Assembly: GCF_029589055.1 (NCBI RefSeq)
Contig: NZ_JARQZP010000007.1
Coordinates: 2,046,001-2,110,000, forward strand
Length of the DNA: 64,000 bases
Direction of reading: 5' to 3'
Origin: Vibrio hannami
GTDB lineage: Bacteria > Pseudomonadota > Gammaproteobacteria > Enterobacterales > Vibrionaceae
The notes below the pieces were generated by a model, which saw only the letters and a program-made list of their open reading frames with translations, ran no database searches and was not told where the DNA came from. The translations under genes and the position numbers were made by a program. The number at the start of each line of letters is the position of its first letter. Position 1 is the first letter of the stretch. This document shows positions 1 through 7,837 of this stretch, one piece after another.

Positions 1-1
1 A

Positions 2-1357
2 ACAACCGCAGAAGGCCTTATTGGTGGATTGCTTCATATATATTTAGTTAAGAAACACAAGCATGATCAACTGTTTAACCCGGCAGTGGTGCTAGCCATT
101 ACGTTAGTAGCAGAAATTGCACAAATGCTAATCATCCTTATCGTGGCTAAACCTTTTGAGCAAGCTTATGCTCTTGTTTCAGATATTGCCGCCCCAATGA
201 TCATCGCTAACTCTGTTGGTGCAGCCCTATTTATGAGTATTCTTCAGGATAGAAAAACTATCTTTGAAAAGTATTCAGCCACTTTTTCTAAAAGAGCGCT
301 TACTATTGCAGAACGCTCGGTTGGTATATTAGCTTCAGGTTTCAATTCGGAAAATGCAGAGACAACCGCCCGAATCATCTACGAAGAAACCAATGTTGGT
401 GCTGTAGCGATAACCGATAAAGAAAAAATACTCGCTTTTGTCGGTATTGGAGACGACCATCATAAACCAGGCATGATCATCTCATCTCAATGCACTTTAA
501 AGTCTATGGATAACAATGAGATAATTTACCTTGATGGCAAAGAGAACCCTTATCAGTGCTCAATATCTCAAAACTGTAAGCTAGGCTCAGCACTAATAAT
601 TCCCTTAAAAGCAGGCGATCAGGTTATCGGTACAATTAAGCTCTACGAGCCCAAACGAAAATTATTTTCTACCATCAATATGTCTATGGCTGAAGGAATA
701 GCTCAGCTACTTTCCAGCCAAATTCTTTATGGGAACTACCAACAACAACGGATTCACCTCAATCAGGCAGAAATCAAGCTACTCCATGCACAGGTCAACC
801 CGCACTTTCTGTTTAATGCTCTGAATACTATCAGCGCTGTTATTCGAAAAGATCCTGATAAGGCCAGAGAGCTAATCCAGCACCTCTCACACTTTTTCAG
901 AAGCAATTTAAAGCAAAATATAGAAACTGTTACGCTTAAAGAAGAGCTGGCACACGTGAACGCATACCTGACTATAGAAAAGGCGCGTTTCTCTGATCGT
1001 CTGGAGGTTGAAATTGACATTGAGGAAACTCTACTCGATCGAACGATACCCAGCTTCACCTTACAGCCACTGGTCGAAAACTCCATTAAGCATGGTATTT
1101 CTCAGCTACTGGAAGGAGGACTAGTCCGAATTTACAGCCAATGTAATGAACTAGGATGTGAGATCGTTGTTGAAGACAATGCTGGTAATTATGAGGAACC
1201 TGATGAGAATCATTCGGGCCTAGGTATGCAAATTGTGAGTAAACGCCTGACCAGCTATTTCGGTCATGAAGGCACACTAAAAATTGACTTCAAGAAACAG
1301 CAGTACACAAGAATGAGTTTTATCATTCCACACCAGCAAACAAGGAATAAGGCGTAA
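2..1357 (+). CDS. btsS: BtsS (YehU)-type LytS-family sensor histidine kinase, 5' partial
   Basis: Membrane histidine kinase that, with BtsR, senses extracellular pyruvate in E. coli. The frame is open to the left edge of the window, so the N-terminus is missing; the TTG at 29 is not the true start. Visible parts are the last membrane helices of the 5TM-LYT domain (hydrophobic to about residue 80), a GAF-like region (about 95-230), the LytS-type His-kinase motif VNPHFLFNALNTI (phospho-acceptor His encoded at 803-805) and a HATPase domain with N-box LVENSIKHG and a GLGMQIV glycine box. The stop lies 2 nt before btsR, so the two are translationally coupled. The partner is much closer to E. coli BtsR than to YpdB, which favours BtsS over YpdA. 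A CstA-family transporter gene with BtsR-like operator repeats lies 3.9 kb downstream. Confidence 0.88.
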   Translation, partial: TTAEGLIGGLLHIYLVKKHKHDQLFNPAVVLAITLVAEIAQMLIILIVAKPFEQAYALVSDIAAPMIIANSVGAALFMSILQDRKTIFEKYSATFSKRALTIAERSVGILASGFNSENAETTARIIYEETNVGAVAITDKEKILAFVGIGDDHHKPGMIISSQCTLKSMDNNEIIYLDGKENPYQCSISQNCKLGSALIIPLKAGDQVIGTIKLYEPKRKLFSTINMSMAEGIAQLLSSQILYGNYQQQRIHLNQAEIKLLHAQVNPHFLFNALNTISAVIRKDPDKARELIQHLSHFFRSNLKQNIETVTLKEELAHVNAYLTIEKARFSDRLEVEIDIEETLLDRTIPSFTLQPLVENSIKHGISQLLEGGLVRIYSQCNELGCEIVVEDNAGNYEEPDENHSGLGMQIVSKRLTSYFGHEGTLKIDFKKQQYTRMSFIIPHQQTRNKA

Positions 1358-1359
1358 AG

Positions 1360-2085
1360 ATGTTTACCGCTATCGTTATTGATGACGAGCTTTTAGCAAG
1401 AGAAGAGTTAATTGAGCTGATTCAGCCCTATGAGGAAATCGAAGTCATTGATCAGGCAAGTAATGCGATTGAGGGCTTGAAGAAAATTAATGCCCTGAAG
1501 CCTGATATTGTGTTTCTGGATATCCAGATGCCACAGGTTACAGGGATTGAATTGTTAGCTATGCTCGATCCGGAAAATATGCCTTATGTGGTATTTGTCA
1601 CTGCTTTTGATAACTATGCCATTCAGGCATTTGAAGATAATGCTTTCGATTATCTGCTTAAACCTGTCGACCCGGGCAGATTAGAAAAAACCATCTGCAG
1701 AATAGTAAAACAGCATAATAAAGAGGCCGAAGCTCAAGACCTCTCTCCCCTGTCACCACCTAGCCTGGAACAAATTCCATGTATCGGGTTAAACCGGATT
1801 GTGATTATCCCAACTAAAGATGTTGAGTGCGCTTTCAGTGATATAAGTGGTGTACACATTCAAAGCTCCCAGCAAAACGCCACCACCCAGTTAACTTTAA
1901 AGACACTGGAAGAGAAAACCGAACTGCTGCGCTGTCATCGTCAGTATCTGGTGAATACTGCATCCATTAAAGAAATCAAACTGCTGGAAAATGGGTTAGC
2001 TGAAATCATTACACTAAGCGGGCATGAGATCCCGGTAAGCCGAAGATATCTGAAGATACTAAAAGAAAAACTGGGGATAGGGTAA
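1360..2085 (+). CDS. btsR: BtsR (YehT) LytTR-family response regulator
   Basis: Cytoplasmic DNA-binding response regulator, 241 aa. The receiver domain (1-120) has the acidic pair Asp8/Asp9, the phospho-acceptor Asp54 in VFLDIQMP, and Lys in YLLKP. The C-terminal LytTR domain (about 140-240) has the family-typical run LLRCHRQYLVN and ends PVSRRYLK. Similarity to E. coli BtsR runs along the whole protein, for example MLDPE..PY.VF.TAFD.YAI.AFE. In E. coli this regulator activates btsT, a pyruvate/H+ symporter of the CstA family. Here the likely target is the CstA-family gene at 5979, whose upstream region carries three BtsR-like direct repeats. It is followed at once by a strong hairpin shared with the convergent nagZ. 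Confidence 0.92.
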   Translation: MFTAIVIDDELLAREELIELIQPYEEIEVIDQASNAIEGLKKINALKPDIVFLDIQMPQVTGIELLAMLDPENMPYVVFVTAFDNYAIQAFEDNAFDYLLKPVDPGRLEKTICRIVKQHNKEAEAQDLSPLSPPSLEQIPCIGLNRIVIIPTKDVECAFSDISGVHIQSSQQNATTQLTLKTLEEKTELLRCHRQYLVNTASIKEIKLLENGLAEIITLSGHEIPVSRRYLKILKEKLGIG

Positions 2086-2109
2086 GGCTGAGAGCTTATT
2101 CTCAGCCTT
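2084..2109. terminator. Convergent hairpin between btsR and nagZ
   Basis: Perfect 10-bp stem AAGGCTGAGA (2084-2093) / TCTCAGCCTT (2100-2109) with a 6-nt loop. It overlaps the btsR stop and lies just downstream of the nagZ stop on the other strand. The T run is short on both strands, so efficiency is uncertain. Confidence 0.6.
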
Positions 2110-2117
2110 TCAGGCAA

Positions 2118-3101
2118 CTAGCCTAAGATACGCTTCATTGCCTCACTGGCAGACTTCCATTCATCGGACAGTTTTAGTTCATCCATGGCAAAAGAACTCT
2201 GCTTAATCAAACGTTGAGCTGATGGAACCTCTGTTACTTCCAGGTTATCCAGCACTTCTACTGCATATGGTCGGTTATTACACATCAGAATCATATCGCA
2301 TCCGGCTTCCAGAGCCTGCTTAGAACGCTCTGCTGCACCTCCCATGATGGAGGCCCCTTCCATATTCAGATCATCAGAAAAGACTATCCCTTTGAAACCC
2401 AGTTGATCGCGAAGCACTTTTTTCAGCCAGTATGCTGAACCACTCGCAGGCTTGTCGTCGTACTCCGGAAAGATCACGTGAGCAGGCATCATCGCGTCTA
2501 AATTCCCAGCCTCAATCTGAGCCTTAAACACCGCCATATCCTGCTCAAATATATTCGTTCTGCTGTCGTATGGCGTTTCCTGGTGTGAATCAGCTATTAC
2601 GCCACCATGTCCCGGAAAATGCTTACCTGTTGTTGCCATTCCGACCGATTTCATCCCCGACATAAACGCAGAGCTGAGTTTTACTATGGTCTCAAAATCA
2701 GAGCCAAAAGCTCTGTTGCCAATTGCTTTGCATGCATGTCCCTGATCCAATACCGGTGCAAAGCTTAAGTCGATATCGTGTGCAATAAGCTCAGCTGCCA
2801 TTAACCAGCCTGCCTGTTTTGCCACAATTTCCCCATTTTGAATTTCTGAAAATGCCTGTGCTGGAGGAATGATAGAAAACCCCTCTTTGAAGCGCTGAAC
2901 TCTGCCTCCCTCTTGATCAACACCAATTAAGATAGGCCTTTTAGCACTTTTGCGAATATCATTGTTTAGTGCAATTAACTGCTGATTGTCGTGGTAGTTG
3001 CGGGCAAACAAGATAACACCACCAACAGTAGGATGTTCCAGAATCTCTCTGTCTTCCGGCGTTAGCTCAAAACCTTCTACATCTAACCAAAGTGGTCCCA
3101 T
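2118..3101 (-). CDS. nagZ: Beta-N-acetylhexosaminidase NagZ (GH3)
   Basis: Cytoplasmic glycosidase that removes GlcNAc from 1,6-anhydroMurNAc muropeptides in peptidoglycan recycling; its product feeds AmpC induction in species that have that circuit. 327 aa from the chosen start. It begins MGPLWLDVEGFEL, as in E. coli (MGPVMLDVEG). The GH3 features are GVDQEGGRVQRF, the catalytic His/Asp loop KHFPGHGGVIADSH, and the nucleophile Asp in VFSDDLNMEGA. The frame extends 11 codons further upstream, but the ATG at 3101 has a good Shine-Dalgarno AGGAGA at normal spacing and matches the family start. It is divergent from anmK, so the short 3102-3226 gap must hold promoters for both directions. Confidence 0.95.
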   Translation of the reverse strand: MGPLWLDVEGFELTPEDREILEHPTVGGVILFARNYHDNQQLIALNNDIRKSAKRPILIGVDQEGGRVQRFKEGFSIIPPAQAFSEIQNGEIVAKQAGWLMAAELIAHDIDLSFAPVLDQGHACKAIGNRAFGSDFETIVKLSSAFMSGMKSVGMATTGKHFPGHGGVIADSHQETPYDSRTNIFEQDMAVFKAQIEAGNLDAMMPAHVIFPEYDDKPASGSAYWLKKVLRDQLGFKGIVFSDDLNMEGASIMGGAAERSKQALEAGCDMILMCNNRPYAVEVLDNLEVTEVPSAQRLIKQSSFAMDELKLSDEWKSASEAMKRILG

Positions 3102-3226
3102 CTTTTTCTCCTGACATTGAATCATCTTCACCAAAATCGAATCTAACTGACTGTTGAACCATTATTTTTGCTTTACAATATGTATCTCTGTTTTAAAAAA
3201 CAATCAAATAGTCGGACAAACCAGAT

Positions 3227-4354
3227 ATGAGTATTTTGGACAAAGGTGAACTCTACATTGGTGTGATGTCAGGGACAAGTATGGATGGTGTAGATACCGC
3301 TCTCGTCCGTATCAATGACACAAAAATTGAACTTCTGTTCCACGATGTTTATCCGTTGCCTGATGAGCTAAAGCAAGAACTGCTCACCGTTTGCCTGGGA
3401 CAGGACACAACGTTAAGGCAGGTAGGAAAGCTCGATCACCACCTTGGCCAGTTATTCGCAGACGCGGTTATCCAGTTGCTAAGAAAGTCAGGGCACCATA
3501 AAGATGAAATAACAGCGATAGGAAACCACGGACAAACCGTCTTCCATCAGCCTTACGGAAACGAACCATTTACGCTCCAACTTGGTGATGCCAATATCAT
3601 ATCAGCGAAAACGGGCATAAAGACTGTTGCTGATTTTCGCAGAAAAGATATGGCTCTGGGCGGTCAGGGAGCACCTCTGGTTCCGGCATTTCATCACACT
3701 ATATTTAAACCTGAAGACTCATCTGTTGTGGTGTTAAATATTGGTGGTATCGCTAATATTTCGGTCATGAGACCTGATAAACCCACTCTTGGGTACGATA
3801 CTGGTCCGGGAAATATGTTGATGGATGCCTGGATTGATAACAAACAGGGCAAGAAGTTCGATAAAAATGGAGAGCTTGCTCGTTCCGGTAAGTACATCAA
3901 TAAGTTGTTAGATAAGCTTATGGATGATGATTATTTTGCACTGGAACCACCTAAGAGCACAGGCCGAGAACTATTTAACCTCCCGTGGCTAATAAACCAA
4001 CTGGATAGCTTTGAGCACGGTTTTGAACCGCAGGATATTCAGGCTACGCTGGCAGAGTTCACCGCTTTAACAATTTGCAGAGAAGTAAATAAATATTGCT
4101 ACGGTTCCTCACCTGAGTTACTTGTATGTGGTGGTGGTGCCAGAAATCAGTTTTTGATGGAAAGGCTAACTAAGTTGCTACCAGAGTGGCTGGTAGCAAC
4201 AACTGACGAAAAAGGCGTAGATAGTGATCATATGGAAGCAATGGCGTTTGCCTGGCTTGCACAAAGGCGAATCCACAATCTACCCAGCAACCTTCCGGAA
4301 GTAACTGGCGCTTCGAGGCTGGCTTCTCTCGGAGTTATCTACCCGGCAGACTAA
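3227..4354 (+). CDS. anmK: Anhydro-N-acetylmuramic acid kinase AnmK
   Basis: Kinase/hydrolase that converts 1,6-anhydro-MurNAc to MurNAc-6-phosphate with ATP in cell-wall recycling. 375 aa, close to the family's usual length. The N-terminal signature YIGVMSGTSMDGVD (residues 10-23), the AnmK block GNHGQTVFHQP, and the C-terminal LLVCGGGARNQFLMERL nucleotide-binding segment are all present. murQ follows after 13 nt and encodes the enzyme for the next step, so the two form an operon. nagZ, which makes the substrate, is divergent on the other side. Confidence 0.95.
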   Translation: MSILDKGELYIGVMSGTSMDGVDTALVRINDTKIELLFHDVYPLPDELKQELLTVCLGQDTTLRQVGKLDHHLGQLFADAVIQLLRKSGHHKDEITAIGNHGQTVFHQPYGNEPFTLQLGDANIISAKTGIKTVADFRRKDMALGGQGAPLVPAFHHTIFKPEDSSVVVLNIGGIANISVMRPDKPTLGYDTGPGNMLMDAWIDNKQGKKFDKNGELARSGKYINKLLDKLMDDDYFALEPPKSTGRELFNLPWLINQLDSFEHGFEPQDIQATLAEFTALTICREVNKYCYGSSPELLVCGGGARNQFLMERLTKLLPEWLVATTDEKGVDSDHMEAMAFAWLAQRRIHNLPSNLPEVTGASRLASLGVIYPAD

Positions 4355-4367
4355 TAGAGAACAATAA

Positions 4368-5288
4368 ATGGCTAATGACGCACTAATATCAGCCCTTTCC
4401 AATCTAATATCGGAAGGAAGAAACCCGGACACCATGGATATTGATCTCCTTTCGTCCTATGAGATCATAAAAAAAATCAATCAACAGGACAAACAGGTGC
4501 CCGAAGCGGTTGAGAAAGTATTGCCAGAGATCGCTCAAGCGGTAGACAAGATTGTTACTGCTTTCCAAAATGGTGGAAGGCTTATCTACCTGGGGGCTGG
4601 AACCAGTGGGCGTTTAGGAATACTGGATGCATCCGAGTGTCCTCCAACATTTGGTGTGTCCGATGAAATGGTTATTGGCTTAATCGCAGGTGGACACGGC
4701 GCAATTTTCAAAGCAGTAGAGGGGGCGGAAGATTCTAAAACTCTCGCTGTAGAAGATCTAAAAAACATCAGCTTCTCTAAAGATGACGTTCTGGTTGGAA
4801 TAGCAGCGAGTGGAAGAACGCCATATGTTATCGGAGGTTTGGAATACGCGAACTCAATCAACGCTACGACAGTGGCTATCTCATGCAATCCCGGCTCAGA
4901 GATCGCACATATAGCAAAGATAGCGATAAATCCTATCGTAGGCCCCGAAGCATTAACCGGTTCAACCCGACTAAAGTCAGGTACTGCCCAGAAACTGATA
5001 CTCAACATGCTTACCACAGCAAGCATGATTCGACTTGGAAAAAGCTACCAGAACCTGATGGTCGACGTAAAAGCAACCAACAGAAAGCTGACCGCGCGTG
5101 CGTCAAGGATTGTTATGCAAGCCACAGATTGTGATGTGGATACGGCCAACAACATGCTTAAAACAACCGGGTATGACGTCAAACTAACGATCCTGATGAT
5201 TCTGACTGGTCTGGATCTACAAGCCGCCAGAATCCAGCTTGATCAGAACAAAGGCTTTTTAAGAGCCGCAGCAGAAAATCAAAATTAG
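4368..5288 (+). CDS. murQ: N-acetylmuramic acid 6-phosphate etherase MurQ
   Basis: SIS-domain etherase that cleaves MurNAc-6-P to GlcNAc-6-P and D-lactate, completing conversion of recycled MurNAc to the amino-sugar pool. 306 aa, full length. The phospho-sugar binding loop GAGTSGRLGILDASECPPTFG starts at residue 77, with the catalytic Glu at about 90; a second sugar-phosphate region GIAASGRTPYV lies downstream. It is co-transcribed with anmK (13-nt gap). No MurNAc PTS transporter (murP) or murR is next to it, which fits a recycling role rather than uptake of external MurNAc. Confidence 0.95.
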   Translation: MANDALISALSNLISEGRNPDTMDIDLLSSYEIIKKINQQDKQVPEAVEKVLPEIAQAVDKIVTAFQNGGRLIYLGAGTSGRLGILDASECPPTFGVSDEMVIGLIAGGHGAIFKAVEGAEDSKTLAVEDLKNISFSKDDVLVGIAASGRTPYVIGGLEYANSINATTVAISCNPGSEIAHIAKIAINPIVGPEALTGSTRLKSGTAQKLILNMLTTASMIRLGKSYQNLMVDVKATNRKLTARASRIVMQATDCDVDTANNMLKTTGYDVKLTILMILTGLDLQAARIQLDQNKGFLRAAAENQN

Positions 5289-5295
5289 AATTCCT

Positions 5296-5329
5296 GTGAG
5301 AACATGGGAGATAACTCCCATGTTCTCAC
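5296..5329. terminator. Convergent terminator hairpin after murQ
   Basis: Perfect 15-bp stem GTGAGAACATGGGAG (5296-5310) / CTCCCATGTTCTCAC (5315-5329) with an ATAA loop. It lies between the converging murQ and lipoprotein genes. There is no long T tract, but the stem is exceptionally stable. Confidence 0.65.
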
Positions 5330-5358
5330 TTAAGACTCGAAGCTTTGTTCAACCCAGC

Positions 5359-5697
5359 TTAGTTCGCCTCATTCCAGCCGCGTTGCCACTCCATTCTGAA
5401 TTTTTGCGCCTGCTCGGTACCTTCACATACTCCTTCATAGTAATGACCAGATAGCCCCATTTGATACGCAAAATCTGGATTACAATACTCTGCAACACCT
5501 TCTAAGTAGCCTTCATCATACTGAGCCTTATTTGCCGCCCCTAATTCAGACAATTGGCTGTAGCTCCGTTGTGGTTGCCCTTTAACCCCGTCCCTGTATC
5601 CAATCTCTCTCCAGTCTCCCTGCTCAGACAGTTCTTCCAATCCGGTGGTACACCCAGCCAGAAGAATTACGCAAAGCAGCGTCAAAATCTTTTTCAT
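5359..5697 (-). CDS. DUF2799-type small lipoprotein
   Basis: 112-aa predicted lipoprotein. The N-terminus MKKILTLLCVILLAGC is a lipoprotein signal peptide with lipobox LLAGC (Cys15). The mature part has repeated G(Y/x)xxG motifs (IGYRDGVKG, YDEGYLEGV, YQMGLSGHYYEGV) and two further cysteines (EYCNP, GVCEG), a pattern I associate with DUF2799 lipoproteins of gammaproteobacteria. Function is unknown. It has its own transcription unit, divergent from cstA and ended by the shared hairpin with murQ. Confidence 0.75.
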   Translation of the reverse strand: MKKILTLLCVILLAGCTTGLEELSEQGDWREIGYRDGVKGQPQRSYSQLSELGAANKAQYDEGYLEGVAEYCNPDFAYQMGLSGHYYEGVCEGTEQAQKFRMEWQRGWNEAN

Positions 5698-5816
5698 TTT
5701 TGTCCTTTAAACTCTAAATAGTGTCTTAATAAGAGTAGCTTCCTATCCCGGTTAGAACAACACATATACCGTATAACATCATGATTCTATTAGCTCATTT
5801 CACCTCAGAGGCAGTT

Positions 5817-5832
5817 TGTGACCTATATCTCC
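5817..5832 (+). promoter_or_regulatory. Possible CRP site upstream of cstA
   Basis: TGTGA-N6-TCTCC. The left half-site is a perfect CRP half; the right half differs from TCACA at two positions. It lies 17 bp upstream of the BtsR-like repeats. E. coli btsT needs cAMP-CRP as well as BtsR, which makes this position attractive, but the match is imperfect. Confidence 0.35.
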
Positions 5833-5848
5833 TTTGAGTATACACAAA

Positions 5849-5896
5849 ACCACTCATTTGAATTATTGACCGCTTAACTCACAATATCACCGCTAA
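5849..5896 (+). promoter_or_regulatory. Three direct repeats, probable BtsR operator array
   Basis: ACCACTCA (5849-5856), ACCGCTTA (5869-5876) and ACCGCTAA (5889-5896), each starting exactly 20 bp after the previous one, so on the same helical face. The E. coli BtsR motif as I remember it is ACC(G/A)CT(C/T)A as two direct repeats with a spacer of about 13 bp; here the spacer is 12. The array lies 83-130 bp upstream of cstA, and btsSR lie in the same 6 kb. Confidence 0.7.
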
Positions 5897-5950
5897 CCAT
5901 GCCTTCTAATGAATCTATCAATTAGCTCAATTAATATTAACCCTGAACTA

Positions 5951-5956
5951 TATAAT
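5951..5956 (+). promoter_or_regulatory. cstA -10 element
   Basis: Perfect TATAAT 23 bp before the first ATG. At 17-bp spacing the -35 position (CAATTA) is very poor, as expected for an activator-dependent promoter. The last BtsR-like repeat ends about 30 bp upstream of that -35. Confidence 0.55.
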
Positions 5957-5978
5957 TAAACTTACTGGGACAACTATT

Positions 5979-7463
5979 ATGATGTGGTTTCTATTCTGTA
6001 TCGCAGCTCTGATTGCTGGATACTTTATCTACGGTGCCTTTGTTGAGAAAGTATTTGGTATCAACGAAAAACGCCAAACTCCAGCGCATGTTATGAACGA
6101 CGGTGTCGACTATGTACCTATGTCTACTCCTCGTGTTTACCTTGTTCAGCTACTGAACATTGCCGGTGTAGGTCCAATTTTCGGCCCTATCATGGGTGCT
6201 CTTTACGGCCCGGCAGCTCTACTATGGATTGTTGTAGGCTGTATCTTCGCTGGTGCGGTGCACGATTACTTCTCAGGTATGCTTTCTGTACGTAACAACG
6301 GTGCTTCGATTCCTTCTATTACCGGTCGCTACTTAGGCAACGGTGCTAAGCACTTTATGAACATCTTTGCTATCGTACTTCTGCTTCTTGTTGGTGTTGT
6401 ATTCGTATCTGCACCTGCAGGCATGCTGACTAACCTTGCAAACGAACAGCTTGATCTTGGCGTAACTAAAATTGTAATGGTTGTTGCAATCTTTGCTTAC
6501 TACATCATCGCGACTATCGTTCCGGTTGATAAGATCATCGGTCGCTTCTACCCATTCTTCGGTGCTCTACTAGTATTCATGTCTGTTGGTCTGATGATCG
6601 CGGTAGGCGTTTCTGCTGAGCACACTGTACTAGGTGGTTTCACAGTTAGCGATATGTTCTCAAACATGAACCCTAACAACCTGCCTCTATGGCCTGCACT
6701 ATTTATCACAATCGCTTGTGGTGCTATCTCTGGCTTCCACGCAACTCAGTCTCCTCTAATGGCTCGTTGTATGGAAAATGAGAAGAACGGTCGTTTCGTA
6801 TTCTACGGAGCAATGATCGGTGAAGGTATCATCGCTATCATCTGGTGTACTCTTGCACTTACTTTCTTCGACGGCATCGCTGGTCTTCAGGAAGCAGTTA
6901 AAGCTGGTGGCCCTGGTAACGTAGTTTACTCATCAGCATTCGGCCTACTTGGCACATTCGGTGGTATCCTGGCATTCCTGGGTGTGGTTATCCTGCCTAT
7001 CACTTCAGGTGACACTGCATTCCGTTCAAGCCGTCTGATTCTTGCTGAGTACTTCAACATCGGTCAGAAGACTCTTCCAAAACGTCTGATGATGGCTGTA
7101 CCACTATTCGTAATTGGTGCAATCCTGACTCAGGTAGACTTCGGTGTAATCTGGCGTTACTTCGGCTTCGCTAACCAGTCAACAGCAACTATCATGCTAT
7201 GGACTGCATCTGCTTACCTACTACGTCACAACAAACTACACTGGATTGCGACTGTACCAGCTCTATTCATGACTACTGTATGTGTATCTTTCATCATGAG
7301 CAGTGCGAAACTAGGCTTCGGTCTTCCAATCGCCACAGCAACTATCATCGGTGTTGTTGCAGCAGCAGCTATCTGTGCTTACGTTATCAAAACATCTAAA
7401 GGTAAAGGTGAAACTGACCTGATGGATGAAGAGAAGCCAGAAGCGAAACCAGAAACAGTTTAA
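5979..7463 (+). CDS. cstA: CstA-family carbon starvation protein / putative pyruvate transporter
   Basis: Polytopic inner-membrane protein, 494 aa, of the short CstA type (E. coli CstA and BtsT are about 700 aa). The N-terminal CstA domain has the conserved GPIFGPIMGALYGP and VHDYFSGMLSVRNNG segments; then GFHATQSPLMARC and a C-terminal 5TM region ending in a charged tail rich in Glu/Lys. Family members move pyruvate or peptides; linkage to btsSR and the operator repeats point to pyruvate here (inference). Two consecutive ATGs (5979, 5982) follow a weak TGGGA ribosome site. Codon use is strikingly regular, which suggests high expression. A strong terminator follows. Confidence 0.88.
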   Translation: MMWFLFCIAALIAGYFIYGAFVEKVFGINEKRQTPAHVMNDGVDYVPMSTPRVYLVQLLNIAGVGPIFGPIMGALYGPAALLWIVVGCIFAGAVHDYFSGMLSVRNNGASIPSITGRYLGNGAKHFMNIFAIVLLLLVGVVFVSAPAGMLTNLANEQLDLGVTKIVMVVAIFAYYIIATIVPVDKIIGRFYPFFGALLVFMSVGLMIAVGVSAEHTVLGGFTVSDMFSNMNPNNLPLWPALFITIACGAISGFHATQSPLMARCMENEKNGRFVFYGAMIGEGIIAIIWCTLALTFFDGIAGLQEAVKAGGPGNVVYSSAFGLLGTFGGILAFLGVVILPITSGDTAFRSSRLILAEYFNIGQKTLPKRLMMAVPLFVIGAILTQVDFGVIWRYFGFANQSTATIMLWTASAYLLRHNKLHWIATVPALFMTTVCVSFIMSSAKLGFGLPIATATIIGVVAAAAICAYVIKTSKGKGETDLMDEEKPEAKPETV

Positions 7464-7500
7464 TCAGTTTTAGTCACCTCCCTGACTACTGATACTAAAA

Positions 7501-7528
7501 GGGCTCTGCAAATGCAGAGCCCTTTTTT
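7501..7528 (+). terminator. Rho-independent terminator of cstA
   Basis: 10-bp perfect stem GGGCTCTGCA / TGCAGAGCCC with a 2-nt loop (AA), followed by six T (7523-7528). Confidence 0.9.
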
Positions 7529-7552
7529 GTGCCATCGTTCTCATCCTTTACG

Positions 7553-7701
7553 CTCGTTCCAACGCTCCTGCGTTGGAATGCATACATTACCTAGATCTAA
7601 ACACGATGGTTGAGTGAGGCATAGAATCCGAATCAACTGTCAAGTGGATTGTGAGAATCGTTTAGCTAGATATGTATTCCCACGTGGACCGTGGGAACGA
7701 G
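7553..7701. repeat. Dispersed inverted-repeat element (REP/MITE-like), 149 bp
   Basis: Imperfect terminal inverted repeats: the left end CTCGTTCCAACGCTCCTGCG... (7553-7585) matches the reverse complement of the right end ...GTGGGAACGAG (7671-7701), and similarity continues inward (CTAGATCTAAAC / CTAGCTAAAC after reverse complement). Each end is itself a hairpin (TTCCAACGC/GCGTTGGAA; TTCCCACG/CGTGGGAA). I recognise the general form CGTTCCCACGC..GCGTGGGAATGCATAC as a common extragenic repeat in vibrios and relatives. It contains no gene. Confidence 0.6.
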
Positions 7702-7750
7702 GAACACAAGTAGTCTATATGTACTTGTAGGGATTGGGTTGATGCTTATC

Positions 7751-7808
7751 AGGTGTCTGCAGCATGGATGCTGCATCCAAGCCTACATGGATGTATTCAC
7801 GGCGACCT
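7751..7808. repeat. Second palindromic intergenic repeat
   Basis: Holds a perfect hairpin GCAGCAT-GG-ATGCTGC (7759-7774), flanked by partly complementary outer ends (AGGTGTC / GGCGACCT) and an internal repeat of CATGGATG. The form (gcagcatggatgctgcatcc...acatggatgtattcacggcg) resembles extragenic repeats seen in several marine gammaproteobacteria. With the 7553-7701 element it accounts for most of the 374-bp cstA-ispH gap. Confidence 0.45.
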
Positions 7809-7837
7809 GAGAAGTATTAACTTAATCCCTAAAACGA

